A DNA stretch of 64,000 nucleotides from Bacteroides sp. (GCA_022648295.1 JALCME010000017.1:1-64000); one strand, 5' to 3'; counted from the first letter of the stretch, positions 30,212-39,593 are shown. Notes: generated by a model not told the origin, from the letters alone. Program-made: numbers and translations.

Positions 30212-31273
30212 TTATTTGTTCGAATAAAACTCAATGTTTTCTTTCGTCAATAAATCAATAGGCATCAAATTTTCCTGTTGCACTTCTTTTTTAAAGATTA
30301 GGTGTTCACATAAAGCTTTTATCCCGTCGAAACCTTGTAACACAGGTTGCTGGGCTATCAAGAAGAAGACGCTTTCTTTCTTCAGGCACTGCACATTCCG
30401 TTCCAACAAGTCATAACCTATTAGTTTAAAATCGGTTATCTGTTTTTTTAATAAGTATTCCCCGATAATATAGACTTTGGAGTTGAAAGTTATTCCGCTT
30501 TTTACATTGGGATGTGCATGGAAAAAATCATCCAGCATTTGTGTATCTTCACTATCTTTTTTAGCATGTAAGTCCAGTTCCCATATCCTATAATCCGGAT
30601 GATATTTACTCATATACTCCCTGAAACCAACTTCACGACGTTCCTGTTGGTTAGATCCGACAATACCTTCGTTTATTTTTCTAAAGATCACTATTTCCCT
30701 TTCTTTTCCGGCGAGAAGCATCAACATCCGTGCGGAGAAGAAACCGCTTTGATGTGAATCCTGTCCGAAAAAGGAGAGGGCAGGCAGATCCTTTAAATTG
30801 GAGTCTATATATATATAAGGTATTCCACGATTATTCAATTCTTCAGAAAAGGGTGCGGTGTATTTAGGCACTGTGGGAGCAAACATCACTCCATCCGGTT
30901 CATCATTTAATATTTTATTGGAAGCATCTACAAATGAATGATAGTCATACGGGTCATAGTAGGAGAGGTCTACATTAATATTGAAATCCGAATAAGCCTC
31001 TATAGCCTCCTGAATTCCAGTCTCTACCGCCGTCCAATATTCACCCGGATCGTGTTGAGGAAGCAGACAAGCAAATGCATATTTCTTGTTAGATGCCAAT
31101 GCACTGGCATACATGTTGGGCTGATAGTTCAATTTCTTTAAAATCTCTTCTACCCGTTTCCGGCTGACTTCCGAAACACCACTTCTACCGTGTATAACGC
31201 GGTCTACCGTTCCCACCGATACATTCGCCAATTTGGCAATGTCTTTGATTCGTATTCGTTCTGGAATATTCAT
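30212..31273 (-). CDS. LacI-family regulator of hexuronate genes
   Basis: A 353-residue regulator. The N-terminal helix-turn-helix reads RIKDIAKLANVSVGTVDRVIHG, with the hinge helix KKLNYQPNMYASAL, followed by a periplasmic-binding-protein-like effector domain. The start is taken as ATG 31273 (MNIPERIRIKDIA); a GTG at 31297 would lie inside an operator-like palindrome. It probably represses uxaA and kdgK-eda until a hexuronate intermediate binds; the effector is inferred from the neighbours. Two palindromes in the upstream region are the likely binding sites. Confidence 0.9.
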   Translation of the reverse strand: MNIPERIRIKDIAKLANVSVGTVDRVIHGRSGVSEVSRKRVEEILKKLNYQPNMYASALASNKKYAFACLLPQHDPGEYWTAVETGIQEAIEAYSDFNINVDLSYYDPYDYHSFVDASNKILNDEPDGVMFAPTVPKYTAPFSEELNNRGIPYIYIDSNLKDLPALSFFGQDSHQSGFFSARMLMLLAGKEREIVIFRKINEGIVGSNQQERREVGFREYMSKYHPDYRIWELDLHAKKDSEDTQMLDDFFHAHPNVKSGITFNSKVYIIGEYLLKKQITDFKLIGYDLLERNVQCLKKESVFFLIAQQPVLQGFDGIKALCEHLIFKKEVQQENLMPIDLLTKENIEFYSNK

Positions 31274-31286
31274 TGCATCACAGATT

Positions 31287-31298
31287 TGTGCTCGCACA
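31287..31298. promoter_or_regulatory. Operator-like palindrome 1
   Basis: TGTGC-TC-GCACA, within TTTGTGCTCGCACACA. It lies 13 bases upstream of the lacI-type ATG and downstream of the minus-strand TATATTTG box. It shares both arms with the second site 92 bp away. Confidence 0.7.
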
Positions 31299-31324
31299 CA
31301 CTAATAATCTTAATATTTTCGACA

Positions 31325-31332
31325 CAAATATA
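31325..31332 (-). promoter_or_regulatory. Candidate promoter of the regulator-uxaA unit
   Basis: Minus-strand TATATTTG matches TAnnTTTG, 51 bases upstream of the regulator's ATG. Transcription would start near 31318 and run through operator 1. Confidence 0.5.
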
Positions 31333-31372
31333 TGACAATTTTTGTAATTACGAAAATTTTAGTATCTTTGTG

Positions 31373-31390
31373 CCCGCACACGAAGATATT
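31373..31390 (+). promoter_or_regulatory. kdgK promoter box with overlapping operator 2
   Basis: TATCTTTG (31373-31380) matches the -7 box. TGTGC-CC-GCACA (31379-31390) overlaps its last two bases and covers the expected start of transcription, an ideal repressor position. No clear -33 TTTG is found at 19-21 bp. Confidence 0.65.
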
Positions 31391-31506
31391 GAATAACGAA
31401 AGGTGATACACTTATCATTCATGTTATCAATTAATTAGGTGTGGATTAAAGCAAAAATGATAAATTGAAAGAGATTTAATATCATAGATTAATAAAGTAT
31501 AAAGTT

Positions 31507-32532
31507 ATGGGAAAGAAAATCGTTACATTAGGAGAAATCATGTTGAGATTGTCCACTCCGGGAAATACCCGTTTTGTGCAATCAGATTCTTTTGATGTAG
31601 TATATGGCGGTGGAGAGGCTAATGTTGCTGTCAGCTGTGCCAACTACGGACATGATGCTTATTTTGTGACAAAACTACCGAAACACGAAATCGGCCAGTC
31701 AGCAGTAAATGCATTACGTAAGTATGGAGTTAAAACAGATTATATTGCCCGTGGTGGAGATCGCGTCGGCATCTATTATTTAGAGACAGGTGCATCCATG
31801 CGTCCCAGCAAGGTGATTTATGACCGTGCACATTCTGCTATAGCTGAAGCTGATCCTTCTGATTTTGATTTTGATGCTATTATGGAAGGAGCCAGCTGGT
31901 TCCATTGGTCCGGCATCACTCCCGCCATTTCCGATAAAGCAGCCGAACTTACCAAATTGGCTTGTGAAGCAGCTAAGCGTCATGGCGTCACGGTATCTGT
32001 GGACTTGAATTTCCGGAAGAAACTTTGGACGAAGGAGAAAGCACAGTCTATTATGAAACCTTTGATGAAATACGTTGATGTATGTATCGGCAATGAAGAA
32101 GATGCGGAACTTTGTCTGGGCTTCAAACCGGAAGCTGATGTGGAAGGTGGACATACCGATGCAGAAGGTTATAAAGGCATTTTCAAGGCGATGGCTAAAG
32201 AATTTGGTTTCAACTATGTCATCTCTACTTTGCGCGAATCATTCTCCGCTTCACACAACGGCTGGAAAGCTATGATTTATAATGGCGAAGAATTTTATGA
32301 GTCAAAACGTTACGATATTAATCCTATTGTTGACCGTGTAGGTGGAGGAGACTCTTTTTCCGGTGGCATTATCCATGGATTGCTGACGAAAGCCAACCAA
32401 GGTGCTGCTCTTGAATTTGCAGTAGCTGCTTCTGCATTGAAGCATACTATCAATGGTGACTTCAACCTTGTTTCTCCTGAAGAAGTGGAAGCTTTGGCCG
32501 GTGGGGATGCCAGCGGACGTGTACAACGTTAA
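31507..32532 (+). CDS. kdgK: 2-keto-3-deoxygluconate kinase (PfkB family)
   Basis: A 341-residue sugar kinase. The N-terminus MGKKIVTLGEIMLRLSTPG and VYGGGEANVAVSCANYG bind the sugar. The PfkB signature DRVGGGDSFSGGIIHGL contains the catalytic Asp. It phosphorylates KDG, the product of UxaA, to KDPG. The aldolase gene follows after 32 bases. Operator 2 lies about 115 bases upstream, in a leader that shows no other signal. Confidence 0.93.
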   Translation: MGKKIVTLGEIMLRLSTPGNTRFVQSDSFDVVYGGGEANVAVSCANYGHDAYFVTKLPKHEIGQSAVNALRKYGVKTDYIARGGDRVGIYYLETGASMRPSKVIYDRAHSAIAEADPSDFDFDAIMEGASWFHWSGITPAISDKAAELTKLACEAAKRHGVTVSVDLNFRKKLWTKEKAQSIMKPLMKYVDVCIGNEEDAELCLGFKPEADVEGGHTDAEGYKGIFKAMAKEFGFNYVISTLRESFSASHNGWKAMIYNGEEFYESKRYDINPIVDRVGGGDSFSGGIIHGLLTKANQGAALEFAVAASALKHTINGDFNLVSPEEVEALAGGDASGRVQR

Positions 32533-32564
32533 TTCTTAATGATGAAAATTAATCAGTAATAGAA

Positions 32565-33233
32565 ATGGCTAAATTTGATAAACTTGCAGTTTTAAGAAAA
32601 ATGGGTGAAACCGGTATGGTTCCCGTTTTCTATCATAAAGATGTTGAAATAGCAAAGCAAGTGGTAAAAGCTTGCTATGAAGGAGGCGTACGCGCCTTTG
32701 AATTTACTAACCGTGGTGACTTTGCACAAGACGTATTTGCCGAATTGGTAAAATATGCAGCCAAAGAATGCCCGGAGATGGCTTTAGGTATAGGTTCGGT
32801 TGTTGATCCTGCCACAGCAGCTCTTTATCTTCAGTTAGGAGCAAACTTTGTTGTAGGTCCGTTGTTCAATCCCGAAATTGCCAAGATTTGCAATCGCCGT
32901 CTTGTTCCTTATACTCCCGGTTGCGGTAGCGTAAGTGAAGTAGGCTTTGCCCAGGAAGTAGGTTGCGATCTTTGTAAAATATTCCCAGGGGATGTTCTCG
33001 GCCCGAAACTGGTTAAAGGTTTGTTAGCTCCACTGCCTTGGGCTAAATTGATGGTGACCGGTGGAGTGGAACCGACTAAAGAGAATCTGACTTCGTGGAT
33101 AAAAGCCGGAGTCTATTGTGTAGGTATGGGCTCCAAGTTATTCCCGAAAGAAGTGGTTGCATCAGGAAATTGGGCAGCTATTACAACTAAATGTGTTGAA
33201 GCATTAGACTATATCAATGAAGCAAGAAAGTAA
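32565..33233 (+). CDS. eda: KDPG/KHG aldolase
   Basis: The 222-residue class I aldolase cleaves KDPG to pyruvate and glyceraldehyde 3-phosphate. The Schiff-base Lys lies in [10 protein letters not shown], the catalytic Glu in [11 protein letters not shown], and the phosphate site in [11 protein letters not shown]. It is the second gene of the kdgK operon and is closed by the hairpin at 33281-33322. Confidence 0.95.
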   Translation: MAKFDKLAVLRKMGETGMVPVFYHKDVEIAKQVVKACYEGGVRAFEFTNRGDFAQDVFAELVKYAAKECPEMALGIGSVVDPATAALYLQLGANFVVGPLFNPEIAKICNRRLVPYTPGCGSVSEVGFAQEVGCDLCKIFPGDVLGPKLVKGLLAPLPWAKLMVTGGVEPTKENLTSWIKAGVYCVGMGSKLFPKEVVASGNWAAITTKCVEALDYINEARK

Positions 33234-33280
33234 TAGATCAATTCAATAAAGTTTCATTTTGTTTAAAGGTGTTTAAAGGG

Positions 33281-33322
33281 AAAACCATCGGAACTCGCCA
33301 TCATAGCAGTTTCGATGGTTTT
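33281..33322 (+). terminator. Terminator of kdgK-eda
   Basis: AAAACCATCGGAACT (33281-33295) pairs with AGTTTCGATGGTTTT (33308-33322) with one G-T pair, then a T-run. Confidence 0.85.
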
Positions 33323-33395
33323 TTAAATTTGTTAAGTAAACAAGATTGGATAAAGTTAAAAATATGTTATATAACACACTCTTTTCCCCTATGCA

Positions 33396-33427
33396 TTTGT
33401 ACGTAAGAAGAAAAGGACTTACCTTTG
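33396..33427 (+). promoter_or_regulatory. Strong promoter far upstream of the exopolysaccharide plus arm
   Basis: TTTG (33396-33399), a 20-base spacer and TACCTTTG (33420-33427) match the Bacteroides -33/-7 promoter in both boxes and in spacing. The nearest gene downstream, the flippase, begins 383 bases later. Confidence 0.8.
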
Positions 33428-33641
33428 TATCGCAGTTGGGAAACTGTATATGATTTTTTGATAAAATAAAATAGTTTTCATTAAGATTTTAATTGTGTAA
33501 TAGATTTATTATTGTTTTTCATAGGCTTAAGATTTGGATTTAATTAGGTAAAAAGAAAAAAGGAAGTTTTCATTTCGTATGAAAGTTTGACTTAGGTAAA
33601 AAGAAGATTTGTTTTTGGGTATAACATTTAGATGAAATTGC

Positions 33642-33671
33642 AAGAAAAGCCTTATTAATGTGGCTTTTCTT
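33642..33671 (+). terminator. Terminator-like hairpin inside the leader of the flippase operon
   Basis: A perfect 10-bp stem AAGAAAAGCC/GGCTTTTCTT with a 10-base loop and a T-rich end stands between the promoter at 33396-33427 and the first gene at 33811. It could be an attenuator or the end of a roughly 240-base RNA. The leader also has two copies of TTAGGTAAAAAGAA (33544-33557, 33592-33605). No reading frame in 33323-33810 is convincing. Confidence 0.6.
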
Positions 33672-33779
33672 TCGCTAAGGCGGGTAGTTCGTGAGAGCTG
33701 ACTCGTTTTTTTGTATCATTACTTTCCATTTGAATAGTTTCTTTTTACAAAGAAATGGTAGTTTTTTCACAGTTCTTTA

Positions 33780-33787
33780 TATATTTG
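33780..33787 (+). promoter_or_regulatory. Candidate second promoter near the flippase gene
   Basis: TATATTTG matches the -7 box, 23 bases before the ATG at 33811. There is no clear -33 TTTG. Confidence 0.4.
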
Positions 33788-33810
33788 TGCTATAATCCAC
33801 AAATGATGTT

Positions 33811-35286
33811 ATGTCAATCGAGAAGCAAGCAATAAAGGGAGTATTATGGAATTCGGTAGAACGTTTTTCTACTCAGGGCATTCAGTTCGTACTCACAATT
33901 GTCATTGCACGCATTTTGTCCCCTAATGATTATGGGCTTGTGGCAATGCTTAGCATTTTTTTATCTATTGCCCAAACTTTGGTTGATAGTGGTTTTGCCA
34001 ATGCTTTGATTCAAAAGAATAATCGAACAGATACGGATTACAGTACGACCTTTCACTTTAACCTTGTTATTTCATTGCTAATCTATCTGGTTCTATACTT
34101 TACCGCACCTTTGATAGCCCGGTTCTACGATCAGCCCTTATTGACATTGATTACCCGTGTACTGGGACTGACTTTAATCATTAATTCTTTTTCTATTGTG
34201 CAACAAGCGCATCTTACGGTATTGCTTGATTTTAAAAAGCAGGCTTTTGCTTCTCTTCTGTCTGTGATTATAGGCGGGGGAGTTGGTATTTGGATGGCTT
34301 ATCATGGATATGGGGTCTGGACTTTGGTTTGGCAAACATTGATTAGTGCGACCTTCAATTCTATATTTCTATGGATCTATGCCCATTGGACTCCCCGCTG
34401 GATTTTCTCGTGGCGTTCATTTCATGAATTATTTTCATTCGGTTCTAAAATCATGCTTTCCGCAATGCTACATACAATTTATACCAACATGTATTCATTG
34501 GTCGTTGGTAAAGCTTTTAATGCAGCTACGTTAGGCTATTTTAATCGCGCTTATACGTTAGGACAGTTCCCGGTACAAAATTTTTCAAATATCGTATTGA
34601 AAGTTATTTATCCTATTCAATGCCATTACCAAAACGATAATGAAAAGTTCAACTATATTTTCATCAATTATCTACGCCTTTCATGCTTCATCCTTTTTCC
34701 ACTAATGATTAGTTTCGCTGCTTTAGCAAAACCTATAGTTATCATTTTATTGACAGATAAGTGGTTACCAGCCGTTCCTCTATTGCAGATCATTTGCATT
34801 GCACAGATGTGGGACCCTGTAATGAAGATCAATGCATCAGCTCTGGATGCTAAAGGGCGGAGTGATTACAGACTGTATTCCGAGATTCTAAAAAAGATAG
34901 TCGCATTTGGCATTCTATTTTTGTCCATCCCATTGGGAATGAAGGCTATCTGCGGAGGACTTGTCCTTTATGCCTTTGCTGATATGGCCATCATTATAAG
35001 TTATTCCCGTAAAGTGATGAACCGTGGTTACCGATGGCAAGCAGGTGTATTGCTTCCCCTGCTTTTAGCTTCTATTAGCATGGGAGGTCTCATTTTCTGG
35101 ATAATACGCTATTTTGATTCCCCGTGGCAACAATTAGTGTTTGGCTTCTTTATAGGTTTATTCTTTTATATAGGCGTATCTTATTTTTGTAAATTCTCTG
35201 AAATCCATTATTTTTATCTGCTATTGAAGGGGAAAAAGAAGATTGATGAATACAACGAAGACCATGAAAAAGGAGATCTGGTATAA
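33811..35286 (+). CDS. Polysaccharide flippase (Wzx/MVF-type)
   Basis: A 491-residue inner-membrane protein with about 12-14 hydrophobic segments. The N-terminal pattern KGVLWNSVERFSTQGIQFVLTIVIARILSPNDYGLVAM is typical of oligosaccharide flippases (Polysacc_synt families), which move lipid-linked repeat units across the inner membrane. It is first in a five-gene plus-strand operon of glycosyltransferases. Its end overlaps the next gene by about 40 bases. Confidence 0.92.
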   Translation: MSIEKQAIKGVLWNSVERFSTQGIQFVLTIVIARILSPNDYGLVAMLSIFLSIAQTLVDSGFANALIQKNNRTDTDYSTTFHFNLVISLLIYLVLYFTAPLIARFYDQPLLTLITRVLGLTLIINSFSIVQQAHLTVLLDFKKQAFASLLSVIIGGGVGIWMAYHGYGVWTLVWQTLISATFNSIFLWIYAHWTPRWIFSWRSFHELFSFGSKIMLSAMLHTIYTNMYSLVVGKAFNAATLGYFNRAYTLGQFPVQNFSNIVLKVIYPIQCHYQNDNEKFNYIFINYLRLSCFILFPLMISFAALAKPIVIILLTDKWLPAVPLLQIICIAQMWDPVMKINASALDAKGRSDYRLYSEILKKIVAFGILFLSIPLGMKAICGGLVLYAFADMAIIISYSRKVMNRGYRWQAGVLLPLLLASISMGGLIFWIIRYFDSPWQQLVFGFFIGLFFYIGVSYFCKFSEIHYFYLLLKGKKKIDEYNEDHEKGDLV

Positions 35287-36157
35287 TAAGTATCTGAGCA
35301 TATTCGGAGTTCCTTACACGAATATACCGAATGGGGTGAAGCAGGAAATTGCTGAGAAATTAAAAGCGACTTCTTCGAAATTACCATTGGCTTCGGTCGT
35401 CTTAATTGCTCATAATGAAGAAGACAAGATTCTATCGTGCTTATGGTCATTGGTAGATAATATTTGTGATTTCCCCATTGAAATTATAGTGGTGAGTAAT
35501 GCATCCACAGATGCTACGGAGAACATCTTGGATGAGATGGGAGTAACATGGTTTCCTGAGGAGAAGAGAGGACCGGGGCATGCACGGCAATGCGGATTGG
35601 ATCATGCCCGTGGAAAATATTATATTTGTATAGATTCCGATACCATATATCCGCCGTATTATATTGCTACCCACGTGCATCATTTACAAAGAAAAGGAGT
35701 TGTCTGCACGTATGGGTCATGGAGTTTTATTCCTGATGAAAAATATAGCGGAATGAAATTGAGTTGCTATGAATTTATGAGGGATTGCTATCTCAGACTG
35801 CAAAATATCCAACGTCCCGAACTTTGTGTACGTGGCATGACAATGGCTTTCAACATGGAGTTTGGACGTAAAATAGGGTTCCGTACCCATATTATTCGTG
35901 GTGAAGACGGCATGATGGCACTTGGCTTGAAAAAATATGGAAAATTACTTTTTTTAAAGACCAAAAAGGTGAGACCTGTGACCAGCAATTCCACATTAAG
36001 CGGCGGTGGGAGTCTCTGGCAAAATATGTGGGAACGTCTTATAAGAGCATTAAGCGGTGTGGGGCATCTATTTGTATCTAAATCTTCGTACAAAGACCGT
36101 GATTATAATTTAATAAACTCCAATAAGGATAAACAAGAAGAAGATTATAAAAAATGA
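35246..36157 (+). CDS. Glycosyltransferase, GT2 family
   Basis: A 303-residue GT-A enzyme. ASVVLIAHNEEDKILSCLWSL is the nucleotide-sugar entry strand, and CIDSDTIYPPYYI holds the metal-binding DxD. A C-terminal amphipathic stretch may touch the membrane. The ATG at 35246 overlaps the flippase gene; ATG 35264 (MKKEIW) is an equally good start. It overlaps the next GT2 gene by 4 bases. The acceptor and sugar cannot be read from sequence. Confidence 0.88.
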   Translation: MNTTKTMKKEIWYNKYLSIFGVPYTNIPNGVKQEIAEKLKATSSKLPLASVVLIAHNEEDKILSCLWSLVDNICDFPIEIIVVSNASTDATENILDEMGVTWFPEEKRGPGHARQCGLDHARGKYYICIDSDTIYPPYYIATHVHHLQRKGVVCTYGSWSFIPDEKYSGMKLSCYEFMRDCYLRLQNIQRPELCVRGMTMAFNMEFGRKIGFRTHIIRGEDGMMALGLKKYGKLLFLKTKKVRPVTSNSTLSGGGSLWQNMWERLIRALSGVGHLFVSKSSYKDRDYNLINSNKDKQEEDYKK

Positions 36158-37095
36158 CTCAGGAAAGTTTAAAAATATCCGAACTGGTTTCAATTATAAC
36201 CGTTAACTATAACGGTTGGAAGGATACTTGTGAGCTTATAGCTTCCTTAAAACGCTATGAAAAATATCCTTATGAAATAATCGTTGTGGATAATGCCTCG
36301 AGTGGGGAGGACACCAAACGGATATTAGATGAACACCCAGATGTAACGCTTATATGCAGTGAAAAGAATCTGGGATTTGCCGGAGGTAACAATTTGGGCT
36401 GCCTTCAGGCTAAAGGTAAATATCTATTTTTCCTGAACAATGATATTGTATTGAAGGGGCCTGTACTTGAGCCATTGGTACAACGGTTGAAAGATCCTTC
36501 TATTGGCGGCGTTTCCCCTATGATACGAGGGTTCTATCCGCCCAATGACGTTCAATATTACGGTCATCAGAAAATGACTCCTGTTACATTGAAGCATGCA
36601 ACTCCTCCATACGACGTTTTGCATCCTGAAAAGTACGTAATAGATAGAGAGGTTGAAGTGATGCACGGAGCTGCGATGATGCTGCGCCGGGAGGTCATAG
36701 AGGATGTGGGAATGATGAGTGAAGTCTATTTCCTGTTCTATGAAGAGTTCGACTGGAGCTACCGGATATTGAAACGTCACTATAAAATATGGTATGAACC
36801 GGCTTCTGTTGTATTCCATAAGGAAGGACAAACAATTAGGCTGGAAACTCCTTTTCGTGAATATTATCTTACGCGGGGACGCGTTCTATTTGCCCGTCGA
36901 AATTTAGGGGGATTCTATAAAATAGCTTCATGCTGCTATTTAGCAGGAATTGTTATGACAAGAAATATGGTGAAATATTTATTTCACAGTAAATGGAAAA
37001 TGCTAAAAGCTACAGTTGCGGGGACTTTCAGCGGTCTTTTTTGTAAAAAGGATGACGAAGTCATTCATTCGGGTGGAAAAAATAAATTTAAATGA
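36154..37095 (+). CDS. Glycosyltransferase, GT2 (rhamnosyltransferase-like)
   Basis: A 313-residue GT2 enzyme of the WbbL/rhamnosyltransferase-like type. VSIITVNYNGWKDTCELIASL starts the donor domain, NLGFAGGNNLGCLQAKGKYLFFLNND carries the DxD-equivalent NND, and YEEFDWSYRI is the conserved acceptor-side motif. The C-terminal 70 residues are basic and partly hydrophobic. Translation is coupled to the preceding gene by ATGA. Confidence 0.9.
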   Translation: MTQESLKISELVSIITVNYNGWKDTCELIASLKRYEKYPYEIIVVDNASSGEDTKRILDEHPDVTLICSEKNLGFAGGNNLGCLQAKGKYLFFLNNDIVLKGPVLEPLVQRLKDPSIGGVSPMIRGFYPPNDVQYYGHQKMTPVTLKHATPPYDVLHPEKYVIDREVEVMHGAAMMLRREVIEDVGMMSEVYFLFYEEFDWSYRILKRHYKIWYEPASVVFHKEGQTIRLETPFREYYLTRGRVLFARRNLGGFYKIASCCYLAGIVMTRNMVKYLFHSKWKMLKATVAGTFSGLFCKKDDEVIHSGGKNKFK

Positions 37096-37102
37096 AAGAG
37101 AA

Positions 37103-37873
37103 ATGATACCTAAAGTAATTCATTATTGTTGGTTCAACGATACTCCAATTCCTCCCAGTTTGAGGATGTGTATGGATTCCTGGAAAAAGAAATTGCCAGA
37201 CTATCGCTGGAGACTATGGAATCTTCGTGCTTTCGACATTAATTCCCTGGCATGGACAAAAGAAGCTTATGAAGCCAATGCGCTGGCTTTTGTGGCAGAT
37301 TATGTTCGTTTGTATGCACTGTATACCGAAGGAGGGATTTATATGGATACAGATGTGCTGGTGAAAAAATCGTTTGATCCGCTTATGAATGATGGCTTTT
37401 TCACGGCCATAGAGTTTCACCCGGAAATGATTGAGGCTGATGAACTGTCAAAAGAACGCCTGGAGCCGGACGGCACAAACCGTTTTCCCGGACAGCGCGT
37501 TCCCGGCTTGGGCTTATTGTCGGCCATATTGGCGTCCGAAAAGGGGCATCCTTTTGTAGCGGAAGCCATGAAGTTTTATGAAAAACGCCATTTTATCGAA
37601 GAAGACGGAAGTTGGTACATCAAGGAAATCGCCCCGGATGTGCTGGCTTTGGCTGCCGAAAAATTTGGATTGAAATATATCAATGACGTGGAGCAACATT
37701 TGGACGAACGAATGGTGATTTATCCTTCGCGCATTTTAGGAGCTGCATACGTACAAGTCACTAAAGACACGGTTGCGGTGCACCTAAGCAAAGGTAGTTG
37801 GCGAAAGCGGCGTTGGCTACGAAGTATGTTAACCAAATTAAAGTTCTACTGGAAAATAGTTATGGCTAAGTAG
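37103..37873 (+). CDS. GT32-like glycosyltransferase (capsular sugar transferase)
   Basis: A 256-residue enzyme starting MIPKVIHYCWFNDTPIP, the usual start of GT32/Gly_transf_sug proteins. It carries FVADYVRLYALYTEGGIYMDTDVLV, whose DTD is the metal site. The start at ATG 37103 is preferred over an earlier in-frame codon that overlaps the previous gene. These enzymes transfer hexoses onto lipid-linked saccharides in the cytoplasm. It is followed after 24 bases by a membrane GT2. Confidence 0.9.
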   Translation: MIPKVIHYCWFNDTPIPPSLRMCMDSWKKKLPDYRWRLWNLRAFDINSLAWTKEAYEANALAFVADYVRLYALYTEGGIYMDTDVLVKKSFDPLMNDGFFTAIEFHPEMIEADELSKERLEPDGTNRFPGQRVPGLGLLSAILASEKGHPFVAEAMKFYEKRHFIEEDGSWYIKEIAPDVLALAAEKFGLKYINDVEQHLDERMVIYPSRILGAAYVQVTKDTVAVHLSKGSWRKRRWLRSMLTKLKFYWKIVMAK

Positions 37874-37897
37874 CGCTAATAAAAAACAATAACCAAC

Positions 37898-39061
37898 ATG
37901 ATTATTATATTATATATACTGGATTGGCTTTGTTATATCCTGCTTTTTATAAACGTTCTATATCTTTTGGTGTATAGTCTGGCTTCGTGGCGTTCAAGAC
38001 CCCGAATTGCTTTTCCGGTAAAAGAGAATAAGCGTTTTGCAGTTTTTATTGCTGCTTATAAAGAAGATGCCGTGATTTTAGACACGGTGAAAGCATGCGT
38101 ATCACAAACCTATCCGGGCGATAAATATGAAGTGGTGGTTATTTCAGATAAAATGAAACCGGAGACCAATGAACTCTTGTCCCAATATCCGATAACGTTG
38201 TTAACGGTCAATTTTGAGAATAGCACGAATACCAAATCATTGCGGACAGCTTTGGCCTATTTGGATAAGGCTGCGTATGATGTAGCCCTGGTGATAGATG
38301 CTGATAATATAATAGCCCCTGATTATTTAGCAAACGTGAATGGAGCCTTTGCAAACCCGGAAGTACAGGTTGTGCAAACACATCGCATTGCCAAAAATAT
38401 AGATACGGATATGGCCTATCTGGATGCAATCAGTGAAGAAATAAACAACTCCATATTCCGTTTGGGGCATATCAATTTGGGGAGGTCGGCTGCTTTAATC
38501 GGCTCGGGCATGGCTTTTGATTACGATTTGTTTTATTCGGCAATGATGAGTAACGAATCAGTGGGGGGATTCGATAGAGTGATCGAGATGAAATTGCTTT
38601 ATAAGCGTGTCTTTTTTCATTATTTGCCAGATGTCTATGTGAAGGACGAAAAAATAAAGAACTTGAATGGGTTTTATCAACAACGACTCCGTTGGCTATC
38701 TGCGCAATACTATAGTATCGGGGAGTTTATCCATCATCTTGTTCCGGCTATCCGTGATCGTAACTGGGATTTTTGCGATAAGCTATATCAGCAGATTTCC
38801 ATATCGAGATTACTCTTGATCGGTTTTATTTTTGTGATAGCTTTATTCTTATCTTGCGTGGCACCTGCATTGTCTCACAAATGGTGGGTGCTATTTATGG
38901 TTCTGGTCATTGCCTTAATAATGGCTGTCCCGCGTTGTTTCTGGAGAAGGCGCACCCTTAAAGTGTTACTCATGACTCCTTACTTGTTTCTATTGATGGT
39001 GGCAGATTTGTTCCGGTTAAAGAAAGCAAGTAAAAAGTTCATTCACACTTCTCATGGTTAG
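37898..39061 (+). CDS. Membrane GT2 glycosyltransferase (cellulose-synthase-like)
   Basis: A 387-residue protein with one to two N-terminal and about three C-terminal membrane segments around a GT2 domain. It has FAVFIAAYKEDAVI, the DxD site VIDADNIIAPDY, the acceptor region GFDRVIEMKL and QQRLRW, matching the (Q/R)xxRW motif of processive enzymes. Last gene of the plus arm. A paralogue with degraded motifs lies at 50476-51801 in the opposite arm. Confidence 0.88.
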   Translation: MIIILYILDWLCYILLFINVLYLLVYSLASWRSRPRIAFPVKENKRFAVFIAAYKEDAVILDTVKACVSQTYPGDKYEVVVISDKMKPETNELLSQYPITLLTVNFENSTNTKSLRTALAYLDKAAYDVALVIDADNIIAPDYLANVNGAFANPEVQVVQTHRIAKNIDTDMAYLDAISEEINNSIFRLGHINLGRSAALIGSGMAFDYDLFYSAMMSNESVGGFDRVIEMKLLYKRVFFHYLPDVYVKDEKIKNLNGFYQQRLRWLSAQYYSIGEFIHHLVPAIRDRNWDFCDKLYQQISISRLLLIGFIFVIALFLSCVAPALSHKWWVLFMVLVIALIMAVPRCFWRRRTLKVLLMTPYLFLLMVADLFRLKKASKKFIHTSHG

Positions 39062-39102
39062 CCTTCTATCAGGAGTGGACACAGCGGTTGTGGCTTGTCA
39101 GT

Positions 39103-39549
39103 TTATTCCCAGTCGCATCGTTTCACCTCAAAGCAGGGGCACTGTTTGGTCCATTCCATCGGTTCTATTTCACCATCGTGGTTTAAATCGGGACTAAGAT
39201 CACGATGGCCTACCACTTTTGCACCCGGATAGTCCAATAATAAGGTACGTATGAGTACCCGGAGGGAATGACGTTGCCATTCGGTACGGGTGTCACGGGC
39301 TATGCCATGACTGTCCAGTCCGCCTTCATAGCAGATGCCAATGCTATGGGCATTGTATCCACGGGCGTGTGCACCGGCTTTTTCCAACGGACGAAGGGTC
39401 TTGATGTCACCGTTTTTACGGATGTAGAAGTGGTAACCGGCTTCACTGAATCCGCGACGCAAATGATCGGCGGTCAGTTCTTGTTCCGTGTAGTTACGGT
39501 CGCACCGGGTAGCGGAACAGTGTATCACAATTAAGTTTATTTTTCTCAT
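39103..39549 (-). CDS. N-acetylmuramoyl-L-alanine amidase (amidase_2 type)
   Basis: The 148-residue enzyme cleaves the bond between muramic acid and the peptide in peptidoglycan. INLIVIHCSAT holds the first zinc His, HSIGICYEGG lies in the core, and VVGHRDLSPDLN has the later zinc His and catalytic-region residues. There is no signal peptide, as in phage-type amidases. It is the last gene of a minus-strand set with smalltalk and HU-like genes, a set that recurs in Bacteroides capsule loci. The gene ends 41 bases from the convergent GT2 gene. Confidence 0.92.
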   Translation of the reverse strand: MRKINLIVIHCSATRCDRNYTEQELTADHLRRGFSEAGYHFYIRKNGDIKTLRPLEKAGAHARGYNAHSIGICYEGGLDSHGIARDTRTEWQRHSLRVLIRTLLLDYPGAKVVGHRDLSPDLNHDGEIEPMEWTKQCPCFEVKRCDWE

Positions 39550-39593
39550 CAGTTATATTGATTTATAGAATAAGTGGGCATGTGCAAAAAGAA

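Noticed and set aside
39268..39534. 88-codon plus-strand frame opposite the amidase gene
   Set aside because: Antisense to a well-supported amidase; no start context or homology cues.
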